From contig JAITXK010000034.1 in NCBI GenBank assembly GCA_031284765.1, positions 1 to 13,331 on the forward strand: DNA of 13,331 bases. Reading direction: 5' to 3'. Numbering within the stretch: the stretch's first letter is position 1; each line of letters opens with the position of its first letter. The notes beneath the pieces are model-generated. The model ran no database searches. It was not told where the DNA came from and saw nothing but the letters and a program-made list of their open reading frames with translations. This stretch comes from Candidatus Symbiothrix sp. Lineage in GTDB: Bacteria > Bacteroidota > Bacteroidia > Bacteroidales > Azobacteroidaceae. A program made the translations under genes and the position numbers. Positions 1 through 7,362 of this stretch are shown piece by piece.

Positions 1-1211
1 TGGTGAATAAAGTATTGCCATATCAATAAACTCACAAAATTCATAGCAAGATAAGCAATTACCATCGGAAATATACCGAAAGGATACATAATAAACACAA
101 CGGCAAGTTGCAACACCCCTATCACGATAGTGACATACATATAAATATTAGATTTGCCTTGAGTAAAAATCAAGTTGGTGTACAAGGTTGTCAAAAATGA
201 AAAGGCAGTCCAAATGCCAAACAACTGGAGATAAGGCACGCTGGACAACCATTTTTCGCCTACCGCAATCAAAATAAATTCGCGACCCACAAAAGCCAAG
301 CCCAACATCAACGGAAAAGAAAGAAAGGAACTGAAACGAATTAATTTGCGCAACACGCTCACTTGTCGGCCTTTCTGTTCATTTACTTGCACCAATATTG
401 GCTGGGCAACCGCGTTAATCATACCGGCAATAAATTGATTGCCCATGGCTGTCCACTTTCTCCCTTGCGTATAAATACCCACCTGTTTCGTACCATAAAA
501 TCGACCAAAAATGACCGAGAACACCTCGCCGTTGATAACCGAAAATATGGCAGTAACAAATAATTTGATACTAAAAGGCAGCAAGGGTTTTAGGGGTGTA
601 AAATCAATCTTCCAAGTGGGTTTCCACGGGGCAAAAATAAATAACAGGAGGCAACTTAATGCAGTATGCAAAACCATTTGCACCGCAAGTGACCAATAGG
701 CATAGCCATTCAATGCTAAATATAAACCAACAATGAGAGATATAATGAGAGAAATAACACTGATGATCGCTTGTTGCTTGACCATCAATTTTTTGAACAT
801 TACGGTAGAAGAGGCTGTCCCAAATCCGGCAATTAAAAATCCGAGAAAGACAAAACGAGACAAATCCGTCAATACCGGCTCTTTATAATAGCGTGCAATC
901 CACGGTGCACAAAAGTAAAGGATAATATAAAGCACCGTTCCCGCTAACACGGTAAACCAAAAAACAGCATTGAAATCTTCGTGGGTTGCCTCTTTTTTAT
1001 TGGTTAGGGCAGTCGAAAAACCACTGTTGATAATAATGGAGGCAATTCCCGTAAAAATAGCCAACTCACCCACTAAACCATAATCCGTCTCGTCAAGAAT
1101 ACGTAACAAAAAAATGCCAAACACCACTCCGAGCAACTGCTGAATGCCGTTGCTAATGCCTCCCCAAAGAAGGCCTTGTGCTGTTTTTTGTTTTAATGTT
1201 GAATCTGCCAT
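1..1211 (-). CDS. Wzx-type polysaccharide flippase, 3' end beyond window
   Basis: I translated the reverse strand by hand from the ATG at 1211-1209; the frame stays open to base 1 (about 403 codons), so the C-terminus lies outside the window. The family usually has about 480-500 residues. The start reads MADSTLKQKTAQGLLWGGIS, followed by a string of hydrophobic segments separated by short loops, the pattern of MOP-superfamily exporters of the WzxC/lipopolysaccharide type. An early 'LLRILDETDYGLVGELAIF' stretch is typical of these proteins (normally L.P..YG). The likely role is moving lipid-linked oligosaccharide repeat units across the inner membrane for surface polysaccharide synthesis. It begins 12 bp after the Bro-N gene and is probably cotranscribed with it and mutS. 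No glycosyltransferases are visible, so the substrate is unknown. The region looks more A+T-rich than mutS. Confidence 0.88.
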   Translation of the reverse strand, partial: MADSTLKQKTAQGLLWGGISNGIQQLLGVVFGIFLLRILDETDYGLVGELAIFTGIASIIINSGFSTALTNKKEATHEDFNAVFWFTVLAGTVLYIILYFCAPWIARYYKEPVLTDLSRFVFLGFLIAGFGTASSTVMFKKLMVKQQAIISVISLIISLIVGLYLALNGYAYWSLAVQMVLHTALSCLLLFIFAPWKPTWKIDFTPLKPLLPFSIKLFVTAIFSVINGEVFSVIFGRFYGTKQVGIYTQGRKWTAMGNQFIAGMINAVAQPILVQVNEQKGRQVSVLRKLIRFSSFLSFPLMLGLAFVGREFILIAVGEKWLSSVPYLQLFGIWTAFSFLTTLYTNLIFTQGKSNIYMYVTIVIGVLQLAVVFIMYPFGIFPMVIAYLAMNFVSLLIWQYFIH

Positions 1212-1223
1212 ATTTGATTGATG

Positions 1224-2039
1224 TTAATTTTTCAACGTTTTTTTAATATTCAACGAACTAATCACTTTTTTCCCTGTTTGGGCTTCCAATTCTTTTCGCG
1301 CCACATTGGCTACATTACCGCCTCGCCGGGCCACATTTACACTTTCTTCAAACGTTTCCGGCTCTTCCGTTTGGGAAATATCTTTGGTCGAAGCTTCTGC
1401 CAACATACTGAAAATAAGTTCTGTATTCGTCATATTATCCCTAAGGTTTTCTTTCTTCAGCCCCTTGTATTGCTTGTATTCCTTTGTGGTTTTACCCGAC
1501 CATGCCTGCGTAATAACATCCGTAAGAGTAGCATACTGAGCGCCTTGTATTCCTCTCTGCTTCCATTCGTCGGTCAACTCTTTCCGTATCTCAATGCTTT
1601 TGAGACGCTGATTGATCCAATTTTCAGAATATCCTAACCGCAAATATTGTTCCATCGCGCGGTCTATCGTCAGTTCGGGGTCATGTATTTCGTCTAATCG
1701 TTCTGCACCTACTTGTGCCAACCACCTCTTAAAAGGTTCTGCCTTTGGCGAAGGAACGGATTGGATGAGCCGCAAAAGTTGCTCAACATCAGCAACATCC
1801 GTCATGCGCATTTTCCCATCAGGAGCTTCCAGTTTCAACTGTACGATATTTTCGTACAGTTGACTTCCTTCTTTTTCCAACTTGATTTTTAAGTCACTCC
1901 AATAGCGCCTTGGATTGGCACTATCCGTTAATACCTCAATAGCATCTACTATTGATACATACCACTTTTCTTGTTCTGCATCCCAGACCGTTCTTACTTG
2001 TTGGTCGTTAAAGATTTTTACTGCATTCTGCTTAGTCAT
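1224..2039 (-). CDS. Bro-N / DinD-like protein (antirepressor family)
   Basis: This 271-residue soluble protein has an N-terminal Bro-N-like region (about residues 5-115), with 'WYVSIVDAIEVL', a 'PRRYWSDLK' stretch and 'MTDVADVEQLLRLIQSVPSPKAE'-like spacing known from phage antirepressors and baculovirus BRO proteins. The C-terminal half resembles E. coli DinD, including 'YKGLKK' (residues 191-196), 'MTNTEL' and a closing segment with repeated V-A-R motifs. Known biology: BRO-N domains bind DNA, and E. coli DinD is a DNA-damage-induced protein that modulates RecA. Whether this copy does either is inference. The ATG at 2039 lies 20 bp after the mutS stop, so cotranscription is likely. There are no prophage genes around it, so it looks like a resident chromosomal gene or a relic of transfer. 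Family assignment is fairly sure; function is not. Confidence 0.8.
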   Translation of the reverse strand: MTKQNAVKIFNDQQVRTVWDAEQEKWYVSIVDAIEVLTDSANPRRYWSDLKIKLEKEGSQLYENIVQLKLEAPDGKMRMTDVADVEQLLRLIQSVPSPKAEPFKRWLAQVGAERLDEIHDPELTIDRAMEQYLRLGYSENWINQRLKSIEIRKELTDEWKQRGIQGAQYATLTDVITQAWSGKTTKEYKQYKGLKKENLRDNMTNTELIFSMLAEASTKDISQTEEPETFEESVNVARRGGNVANVARKELEAQTGKKVISSLNIKKTLKN

Positions 2040-2059
2040 AAGTTTTGTTATTTATTTTA

Positions 2060-4672
2060 TCATTTACCCCTCACTATTCGTTTAATATCATGCAATTTAT
2101 TCAAGGCTTCCATTGGCGTTAAATTATCAACATCCAAATGATTGATTTCATCTCTGATTTGCGAAAGCACCGGATCGTCCAATTGGAAGAAACTCAATTG
2201 ATAACCTTCGCGCTGAGTGGAAATTTGTTTGATGGGCTTGGCAATGCCGCTCTTGCGATTGTCCGATTCCAATTGCGCCAGAATCTCGTTGCCTCGCTTC
2301 ACTATACTTTGAGGCATGCCGGCTAATTTGGCAACATGAATCCCGAAACTGTGTTCGCTTCCACCTTTAACCAATTTCCTCAAAAAGATGATTTTATTAT
2401 CGACTTCTTTCACGGAAACATTGTAATTCTTGATGCGTTTGAACGTCTTTTCCATCTCGTTCAACTCGTGGTAATGGGTGGCGAAAAGCGTCTTGGCTTG
2501 TCCCCGCGGATGCTCGTGGATGTATTCCACAATCGCCCAGGCAATTGAAATGCCGTCGTAAGTGGAAGTCCCGCGCCCCAATTCATCAAACAATATCAGA
2601 CTCCGGTCGGAAAGATTATTGAGAATATCGGCCGCCTCATTCATTTCCACCATAAAAGTAGATTCGCCCAACGAAATGTTGTCGCTGGCGCCCACACGGG
2701 TAAAAATCTTATCGACCCATCCGATTCGCGCCGATTCGGCCGGAACAAACGAACCAATCTGCGCCATCAACGTAATCAATGCCGTTTGCCGCAATAAAGC
2801 CGATTTCCCCGCCATATTCGGGCCGGTAATCATGATAATCTGTTGAGTGTCATTGTCCAGATACACGTCGTTGGGAATGTAGGGTTCGCCCAAAGGCAGT
2901 TGCGTTTCAATCACCGGATGGCGGCCGTTTTTGATGTCAATAATCTTGCTGTCATCCATTTGCGGCCGGATGTATTTGTTGCGCTCCGCCACCTTGGCAA
3001 ACGACAGCAGGCAATCCATTTGCGCAATCAGGTTGGCGTTGGTCTGAATCGGCGCGATATACTCCATCAGTTCCAGCACCAATTCGTTGAATAAACGCAT
3101 TTCCAGCGAAGCGATTTTATCTTCCGCGCCTAAGATTTTTTCCTCATACACTTTCAGTTCTTCGGTAATGTAGCGTTCGGCCTGCGTCAGCGTTTGTTTG
3201 CGAATCCAATCGGACGGCACTTTGTCTTTGTGCGCATTGCGAACTTCGATATAATAGCCAAAAACATTGTTGTAATTCACTTTCAAGGAAGGAATTCCGG
3301 TGCGGTCGCTTTCGCGTTGCTGTATCTGAAGCAGATAATCTTTGCCGGCATAAGCAATCTGTCGCAATTCATCCAGCTCGGCATTCACGCCTTTGGCAAT
3401 TACGTTTCCTTTGTTGAGAAGCACGGGCGGTTCGGGCGACAATTCGCGTTCGATACGGTCGCGAATCAGTACACAGAGGTTTAATTGTTCGCCCTTGCGC
3501 TTCAGACCGGGTTCTTCGGCATTCATACACGCCTCTTTAACAGGAATCAAGGCCGACAAAGCCACCTTCATCTGCATCACTTCCCGCGGATTGACACGGC
3601 CGACCGCCACTTTGGAAATAATCCGTTCCAAGTCGCCGATAAGCGCCAACTGTTGGTTCAACAAGTCTTTGAACGAAGGTTGGCGGAAAAAATATTCCAC
3701 AATTGACAACCGGTCTTCAATCAGTTTGACCTCTTTGAGCGGAAATAGTGCCCACCGTTTCAGCATGCGGGCGCCCATCGGCGTAATGGTCTTGTCGATC
3801 ACATCCAAAAACGATTTCCCGCCTTCATTCATTGTATCCAATAGTTCCAAACTGCGCACAGTGTATTTGTCCAGACGCACAAAACGGTCTTCTTCGATGC
3901 GCGAAAGCGTAGTAATGTGACCGGTTTGTGTGTGTTGGGTAATATCCAAATAGCACAAAATGGCACCCGAAGCCACGATGCCGTTGGTCAAATGTTGTAC
4001 GCCGAAACCTTTGAGATTCTTGGTCTGAAACTGTTTCAGCAGGCGTTCATTGGCCGTATCTTCGGTAAACACCCAATCTTCCATTTCGTAAGTCAGCCAT
4101 TTATTGCCGAACGCTTCTTCAAACGCTTTCCGCTGACTCCGGTCTATCAGCACTTCCTTGGGGGCAAAATTGTGGAGGAGTTTATCAATGTAATTGACAG
4201 GCCCTTCGGCAGTCAGAAATTCGCCGGTGGAAATATCCAGAAAGGCCGTGCCGCAAACGCTTTTATTGAAATGCACCGAGGCCAGGAAATTGTTTTCCTT
4301 GTGATTCAACACGTTGTCATTGATGGAAACGCCGGGCGTAACCAATTCGGTAATCCCGCGTTTGACCAATTTTTTGGTTAGTTTCGGGTCTTCCATTTGG
4401 TCGCAGATCGCGACCCGTTTGCCTGCGCGTACTAATTTGGGTAAATAGGTATCCAAAGCATGGTGGGGAAATCCGGCTAATTCCACGAATTGTGCCGAAC
4501 CGTTGGCACGGCGGGTCAAGGTGATACCCAAAATCTCCGAGGCAGTGATGGCGTCTTCTGAAAACGTTTCATAAAAGTCTCCCACGCGAAACAGCATAAT
4601 AGCGTCGGGATGTATGGATTTCATCTCGAGGTATTGCTTCATTAAAGGGGTTTCGACAATCGCTTTTGACAT
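2060..4672 (-). CDS. mutS: DNA mismatch repair protein MutS
   Basis: This 870-residue protein is of normal length for MutS1. It recognises mismatches and small loops and recruits MutL. The mismatch-reading motif GDFYE is at residues 31-35 (Phe33 and Glu35). The ATPase has Walker A GPNMAGKS at 617-624, the STFMVEM signature at 671-677, Walker B ILFDELGRGT at 693-702, and the ATHYHE switch at 731-736. A QLSFF sequence at 825-829 resembles a beta-clamp binding motif. The C-terminal 'LTPMEALNKLHDIKRIV' is the usual end of the family. All key residues are present, so it should be active. A TACCTTTG box lies 26 bp upstream, and the gene leads a likely three-gene transcript with the Bro-N gene and the flippase. 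The ATG at 4672 is supported by family alignment from 'TPLMKQYLEMK' onward. Confidence 0.98.
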   Translation of the reverse strand: MSKAIVETPLMKQYLEMKSIHPDAIMLFRVGDFYETFSEDAITASEILGITLTRRANGSAQFVELAGFPHHALDTYLPKLVRAGKRVAICDQMEDPKLTKKLVKRGITELVTPGVSINDNVLNHKENNFLASVHFNKSVCGTAFLDISTGEFLTAEGPVNYIDKLLHNFAPKEVLIDRSQRKAFEEAFGNKWLTYEMEDWVFTEDTANERLLKQFQTKNLKGFGVQHLTNGIVASGAILCYLDITQHTQTGHITTLSRIEEDRFVRLDKYTVRSLELLDTMNEGGKSFLDVIDKTITPMGARMLKRWALFPLKEVKLIEDRLSIVEYFFRQPSFKDLLNQQLALIGDLERIISKVAVGRVNPREVMQMKVALSALIPVKEACMNAEEPGLKRKGEQLNLCVLIRDRIERELSPEPPVLLNKGNVIAKGVNAELDELRQIAYAGKDYLLQIQQRESDRTGIPSLKVNYNNVFGYYIEVRNAHKDKVPSDWIRKQTLTQAERYITEELKVYEEKILGAEDKIASLEMRLFNELVLELMEYIAPIQTNANLIAQMDCLLSFAKVAERNKYIRPQMDDSKIIDIKNGRHPVIETQLPLGEPYIPNDVYLDNDTQQIIMITGPNMAGKSALLRQTALITLMAQIGSFVPAESARIGWVDKIFTRVGASDNISLGESTFMVEMNEAADILNNLSDRSLILFDELGRGTSTYDGISIAWAIVEYIHEHPRGQAKTLFATHYHELNEMEKTFKRIKNYNVSVKEVDNKIIFLRKLVKGGSEHSFGIHVAKLAGMPQSIVKRGNEILAQLESDNRKSGIAKPIKQISTQREGYQLSFFQLDDPVLSQIRDEINHLDVDNLTPMEALNKLHDIKRIVRGK

Positions 4673-4697
4673 GTGATAAATGGAGTAATTTGTTGGA

Positions 4698-4705
4698 CAA
4701 AGGTA
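4698..4705 (-). promoter_or_regulatory. Bacteroidetes-type -7 box for mutS
   Basis: On the reverse strand the sequence TACCTTTG exactly fits the TAnnTTTG -7 consensus of the Bacteroidetes primary sigma factor. It implies a transcript start near 4690 and a leader of about 20 nt. No convincing -33 TTTG is visible at the usual distance. A 6-bp inverted repeat (TTTACC 4724-4729 / GGTAAA 4738-4743) lies just upstream and could be an operator or part of the maf remnant. Confidence 0.6.
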
Positions 4706-4724
4706 CGTTTTTTATCGAATAATT

Positions 4725-4883
4725 TTACCATCGAAACGGTAAAGAATGTTTGTTGTTTTTCTTTTCTTCAATGTCATACTTGGATCTTGTTTCAAATCGA
4801 AGGTCTGAACTTGACAACAATTTCCGGCGAATTGGCGATCCGGAACCTAAAATTATGTCGTATTTGGATATTTTTTTCAACAT
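4725..4883 (-). pseudogene. maf: maf remnant, N-terminal fragment
   Basis: Reading leftward from the ATG at 4883, 52 codons precede a stop. The first 40 or so match the N-terminus of Maf/YhdE nucleotide pyrophosphatases, which normally have about 190 residues and hydrolyse non-canonical nucleoside triphosphates. The visible part is LKKISKYDIILGSGSPIRR, the place of the family motif S-x-S-P-R-R-x-E-L-L, followed by 'FETRSKYDIEE', which matches the usual F-E-V-R...D-I-D-E. The first arginine of the motif is isoleucine and the glutamate is lysine, so the active site is damaged. The other two thirds are missing, and the sequence runs straight into the mutS promoter. This is a decayed, truncated copy. 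An upstream ATG at 4925 would add 14 residues with no family match. The rest of 4673-4986 holds only promoter sequence. Confidence 0.72.
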
Positions 4884-4986
4884 TTTCCTTGATTTTATGT
4901 TTATAAAGTAGAAAAAGACAAACATGTCAAATTAGGAATACAAATTATTCATTTTATCAAAGAATTGCAAGTAAATATATACAATC
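4884..4986 (+). promoter_or_regulatory. Upstream region of the first HTH paralog
   Basis: This is an A+T-rich stretch of about 100 bp between the maf remnant and the ATG at 4987. It must contain or adjoin the promoter of the first paralog. TATGTTTA (near 4896) is a near match to the TAnnTTTG box, but no -33 element stands out. The last bases before the ATG (atatacaatc) resemble those before the second paralog (acatacaatt). The fuller element found upstream of the second paralog is not recognisable here. Confidence 0.35.
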
Positions 4987-5970
4987 ATGGATAGTGAACT
5001 GAACAAAGCGGTGATCAAAAAAGTGCTGGAGAGTATTCCCAAACATATAAAACCCATTGATTATTTGATGGACATCTTATGCATCAGCAGGGAATCGGCT
5101 TATCGGAGAATGCGGAATGACATTGCATTCACATTGGATGAAGTAGCAAAATTGTCATTCAAGTTGAATTTTTCGGTGGATAATGTGATTGGTGTTCAGA
5201 ACATCAAAGAGCGTTTTTTCCTGGATTTGCAAACCGAACAATTAGTCGATCCGAAAAGCAATTTCTTATCCACGCTGCAAGATTATTATCAATACATTGA
5301 GTGGATTCACAAAACACCGCATGTGGAAGCCATGGCTTCGCTCAATCGCTTGAATTTGTTCTTTTTGGCGCAATCTCCCATGCTGTTCAAATTCTATTAT
5401 TATACATGGATTCATCACACCTATAACGTGCCGGTCAATTGTCCGTTTTCCAAAATCAAGTTATTGCCTGAAGTGATTGATCTCAAAAATCAGTTCAAGG
5501 CGGTGGCAAGCTCGTTCAATAATTGCAGTTACATTCTCGACCGCAATATTTTTGAAAACATTGTTCGGGAAATTCAATACTATCGTGGACGGAATCTACT
5601 CTCGGCGGAAGAAGTGTTGGAATTGAAAGGTGAATTGTCAGAATTAGTAAACTATTTTCAAAAATTAATGCAAAATGGACAAAATGATAGCGGCTTTGTC
5701 TATAATTTCTATCTTTCGATGTTGAATGTCGAATTGAATGCATCGTATGCCTCATTCGGAAAAGAAGTCGCTTCGCAATACTGGATATCTTCGGTCAATC
5801 CGATTATTATCCGGAATTATGAAATAAGCAACTTGCATAAAAACTGGATTGAATCGATGAAAAAGTCGTCCATCCTGATTACACATTCCAATGAATTGCT
5901 GCAAGTAGAGTTTATCAACAAACAACGCGAACATATTGAAAACCTCTCTAAGGATTTAGTGTATTATTAA
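4987..5970 (+). CDS. HTH-domain protein of unrecognised family, paralog A
   Basis: This 327-residue protein has no signal peptide or clear membrane span and is predicted to be cytoplasmic. Residues 22-69 look like a helix-turn-helix: KPIDYLMDILCISRESAYRR followed by 'FTLDEVAKLSFKLNFSVDNV', resembling an XRE-like fold with the recognition helix near 34-45. The remaining 250 or so residues are rich in aromatic and helical sequence and match no domain I know. The strongest shared block is 'FYLSMLNVELNASYASF' with 'SQYWISSVNP' shortly after. The neighbouring gene at 6183 is a full-length paralog, alike along its whole length and about 40-50% identical by eye. The N-terminal fold suggests a transcriptional regulator whose C-terminal domain senses a ligand or partner; this is inference. 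It has its own upstream region and is followed by a weak terminator. Confidence 0.85.
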   Translation: MDSELNKAVIKKVLESIPKHIKPIDYLMDILCISRESAYRRMRNDIAFTLDEVAKLSFKLNFSVDNVIGVQNIKERFFLDLQTEQLVDPKSNFLSTLQDYYQYIEWIHKTPHVEAMASLNRLNLFFLAQSPMLFKFYYYTWIHHTYNVPVNCPFSKIKLLPEVIDLKNQFKAVASSFNNCSYILDRNIFENIVREIQYYRGRNLLSAEEVLELKGELSELVNYFQKLMQNGQNDSGFVYNFYLSMLNVELNASYASFGKEVASQYWISSVNPIIIRNYEISNLHKNWIESMKKSSILITHSNELLQVEFINKQREHIENLSKDLVYY

Positions 5971-5990
5971 TGCCTGTTGGTACGAAATCC

Positions 5991-6019
5991 GACAACTTTC
6001 CGGTTGTTTTCCCTTTTTT
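5991..6019 (+). terminator. Possible terminator after paralog A
   Basis: ACAAC (5992-5996) pairs with GTTGT (6003-6007) across a 6-nt loop, followed by TTT CCC TTTTTT up to 6019. The stem is short (5 bp plus one G-U), so this is a weak candidate, but it lies 21 bp after the stop of paralog A and before the separate promoter region of paralog B. Confidence 0.4.
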
Positions 6020-6056
6020 AACTTGAATAGCGGATTTCAAAACCGGTTTTTATTCG

Positions 6057-6139
6057 ATCTGCCAGAATAAAACTGTTCTTCCGATTGTTAATTAGCTTTT
6101 TTGTTCTCAACTTTGTAGGGAAGTATTAGCGCACAATCA
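6057..6139 (+). repeat. Control-region direct repeat, copy 1 (upstream of paralog B)
   Basis: This segment matches 7284-7362 over its length with a few small gaps. Shared parts include ATCTGC-x-AGAATAAA at the left, a block ending TTTTT-x-TTC-xx-AACTTTGTA (about 23 of 28 positions equal), and x-CACAAT-x-A at the right. The AACTTTG part resembles a Bacteroidetes -7 box, and a TTG (6086-6088) lies 19 bp before CAACTTTG (6108-6115). It is therefore probably the promoter and control region of paralog B. A 12-bp palindrome AAAACCGGTTTT lies just before it at 6039-6050. Confidence 0.6.
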
Positions 6140-6152
6140 TCGGGGTCTGCCC

Positions 6153-6180
6153 TTGTATGTAAAATCATAAAAACATACAA
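6153..6180 (+). promoter_or_regulatory. 8-bp inverted repeat adjoining the start of paralog B
   Basis: TTGTATGT (6153-6160) and ACATACAA (6173-6180) are perfect inverted repeats with a 12-nt gap, ending 2 bp before the ATG at 6183. As DNA it could be an operator for an HTH protein, for example autoregulation. As RNA it could form a hairpin at the ribosome entry site. The sequence alone does not decide which. Confidence 0.4.
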
Positions 6181-6182
6181 TT

Positions 6183-7154
6183 ATGGACAAGCAGTTAAAT
6201 GAAGCAGTAATCCAAAGGATTACAGGGTATCTCCCCGATGGTGTCAAACCGCTTGAGTATTTTATGAAGTTTTTGGACATCAGTAAGGAAGCTTCTTACC
6301 GGAGACTTCGTGGCGAAATCGCGTTCTCTTTCGATGAACTCGTAAAATTAGCTCAAGAACTGAACTTTTCGATCGACAATGTCCTCGATGAACACAGTAA
6401 TGACCGTATTGTTGTAGATTTGAATACCACTGTCGATGCAGATGTGGAAACCGGTTTTATAAATGCCATAAAAGGAAATTGTGGCTCCTTGAAACAAGCC
6501 AGACATTCTAAACAGGGAGAATTGATGGCTCTCATCAATCGCCCCGGTTTGTTTTTCTTAGTACGGTTTGAATATCTGTTCAAGTTGTATTATTATAAAT
6601 GGATGCTTCATACCTATTCCCCCATTGACCGGCATTTTTCCGATGTGGTGATGACTCCGGCAATTCTGGATGCGGGCTTTCGATTCCGGGCGATTGAAAA
6701 CAGTCTGTATCGTTGCAGTTACATCATCAATCGGAACCTGTTTGAGCCGATTGTTCGAGAAATCTATTATTTGTATAGCTTGAATCTGATTTCGGACGAA
6801 GACTTGCTGCTCCTGAAAGCAGAATTGATAAAATTGCTTGATTACATCAGCATCCTGATGCAACGGGGACATAGTCCCTCCGGATGTGCTTTCGATTTTT
6901 ATCTCTCCATACTGAACGTTGAAACCAATGTTGCTTATGCCTCATTCAACGAGGAATACGTTTCACAATACTGGTTTTCTTCGGTCAATCCGGTTTATAT
7001 CTATCATCCGGATAGTTGTGCCATGAATAAAAAATGGATGGAAGCCATGAAAAAGTTCACGGTATTAATCAGTCAATCCAACGAAGCGCTTCAAGCAAAA
7101 TTTGTTAAGGAGCAACGCGCATACATTGAGGAAATTACCCATGCAATCCATTGA
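6183..7154 (+). CDS. HTH-domain protein of unrecognised family, paralog B
   Basis: This 323-residue protein is a full-length paralog of the product at 4987-5970. It has the same N-terminal helix-turn-helix (KPLEYFMKFLDISKEASYRR, residues 22-41, then 'FSFDELVKLAQELNFSIDNV') and the same C-terminal block 'FYLSILNVETNVAYASF' with 'SQYWFSSVNP'. The region linking the two (about residues 70-105) is the most diverged, which fits a linker. There is no signal peptide. It has its own leader of 212 bp with a promoter-like repeat and an inverted repeat touching the start, so it is probably controlled separately from paralog A. No target operon is adjacent. A role as an autoregulated transcription factor is likely from the fold only; the ligand and the family name are unknown to me. 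Confidence 0.85.
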   Translation: MDKQLNEAVIQRITGYLPDGVKPLEYFMKFLDISKEASYRRLRGEIAFSFDELVKLAQELNFSIDNVLDEHSNDRIVVDLNTTVDADVETGFINAIKGNCGSLKQARHSKQGELMALINRPGLFFLVRFEYLFKLYYYKWMLHTYSPIDRHFSDVVMTPAILDAGFRFRAIENSLYRCSYIINRNLFEPIVREIYYLYSLNLISDEDLLLLKAELIKLLDYISILMQRGHSPSGCAFDFYLSILNVETNVAYASFNEEYVSQYWFSSVNPVYIYHPDSCAMNKKWMEAMKKFTVLISQSNEALQAKFVKEQRAYIEEITHAIH

Positions 7155-7283
7155 TGAATAGAACAGCCTGCGATATGTCAAACTCCGGCAAGCAGGATTG
7201 AAAGCCCGTTTATTGTGAGGAAAGGACATTCACCACACGAAACCAGGGCAGCAAGTGAGTAAATTTACTTCTTCAACCATCAT

Positions 7284-7362
7284 ATCTGCAAGAATAAACC
7301 GTTTTCTAACGCCGGAATTTGCCTTTTTATTCGGAACTTTGTACTGCGGATTCACACAATTA
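7284..7362 (+). repeat. Control-region direct repeat, copy 2 (upstream of candidate RNA)
   Basis: This is a diverged copy of 6057-6139. It again ends in an AACTTTGTA block (7335-7343), but no protein gene follows. If AACTTTG acts as a -7 box, transcription would start near 7347-7348, which is exactly where the left arm of the candidate RNA stem begins. It could be the leftover of a third paralog unit or a shared operator that puts the RNA under the same control as paralog B. Confidence 0.5.

Noticed and set aside
2138..4381. Several rightward ORFs of 60-175 codons opposite mutS
   Set aside because: All are antisense shadows of mutS, with no recognisable protein features.
4884..4925. Earlier ATG at 4925 for the maf fragment
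   Set aside because: The extra 14 residues match nothing in the family; the expected N-terminus begins at the ATG at 4883.
7217..7225. GAGGAAAGG resembling a core motif of RNase P RNA
   Set aside because: The surrounding sequence lacks the other conserved parts, and the gap is too short for a complete RNase P RNA.
7258..7269. Perfect 12-bp palindrome AGTAAATTTACT
   Set aside because: A few such palindromes are expected by chance in 13 kb, and it has no special position relative to a start or promoter.
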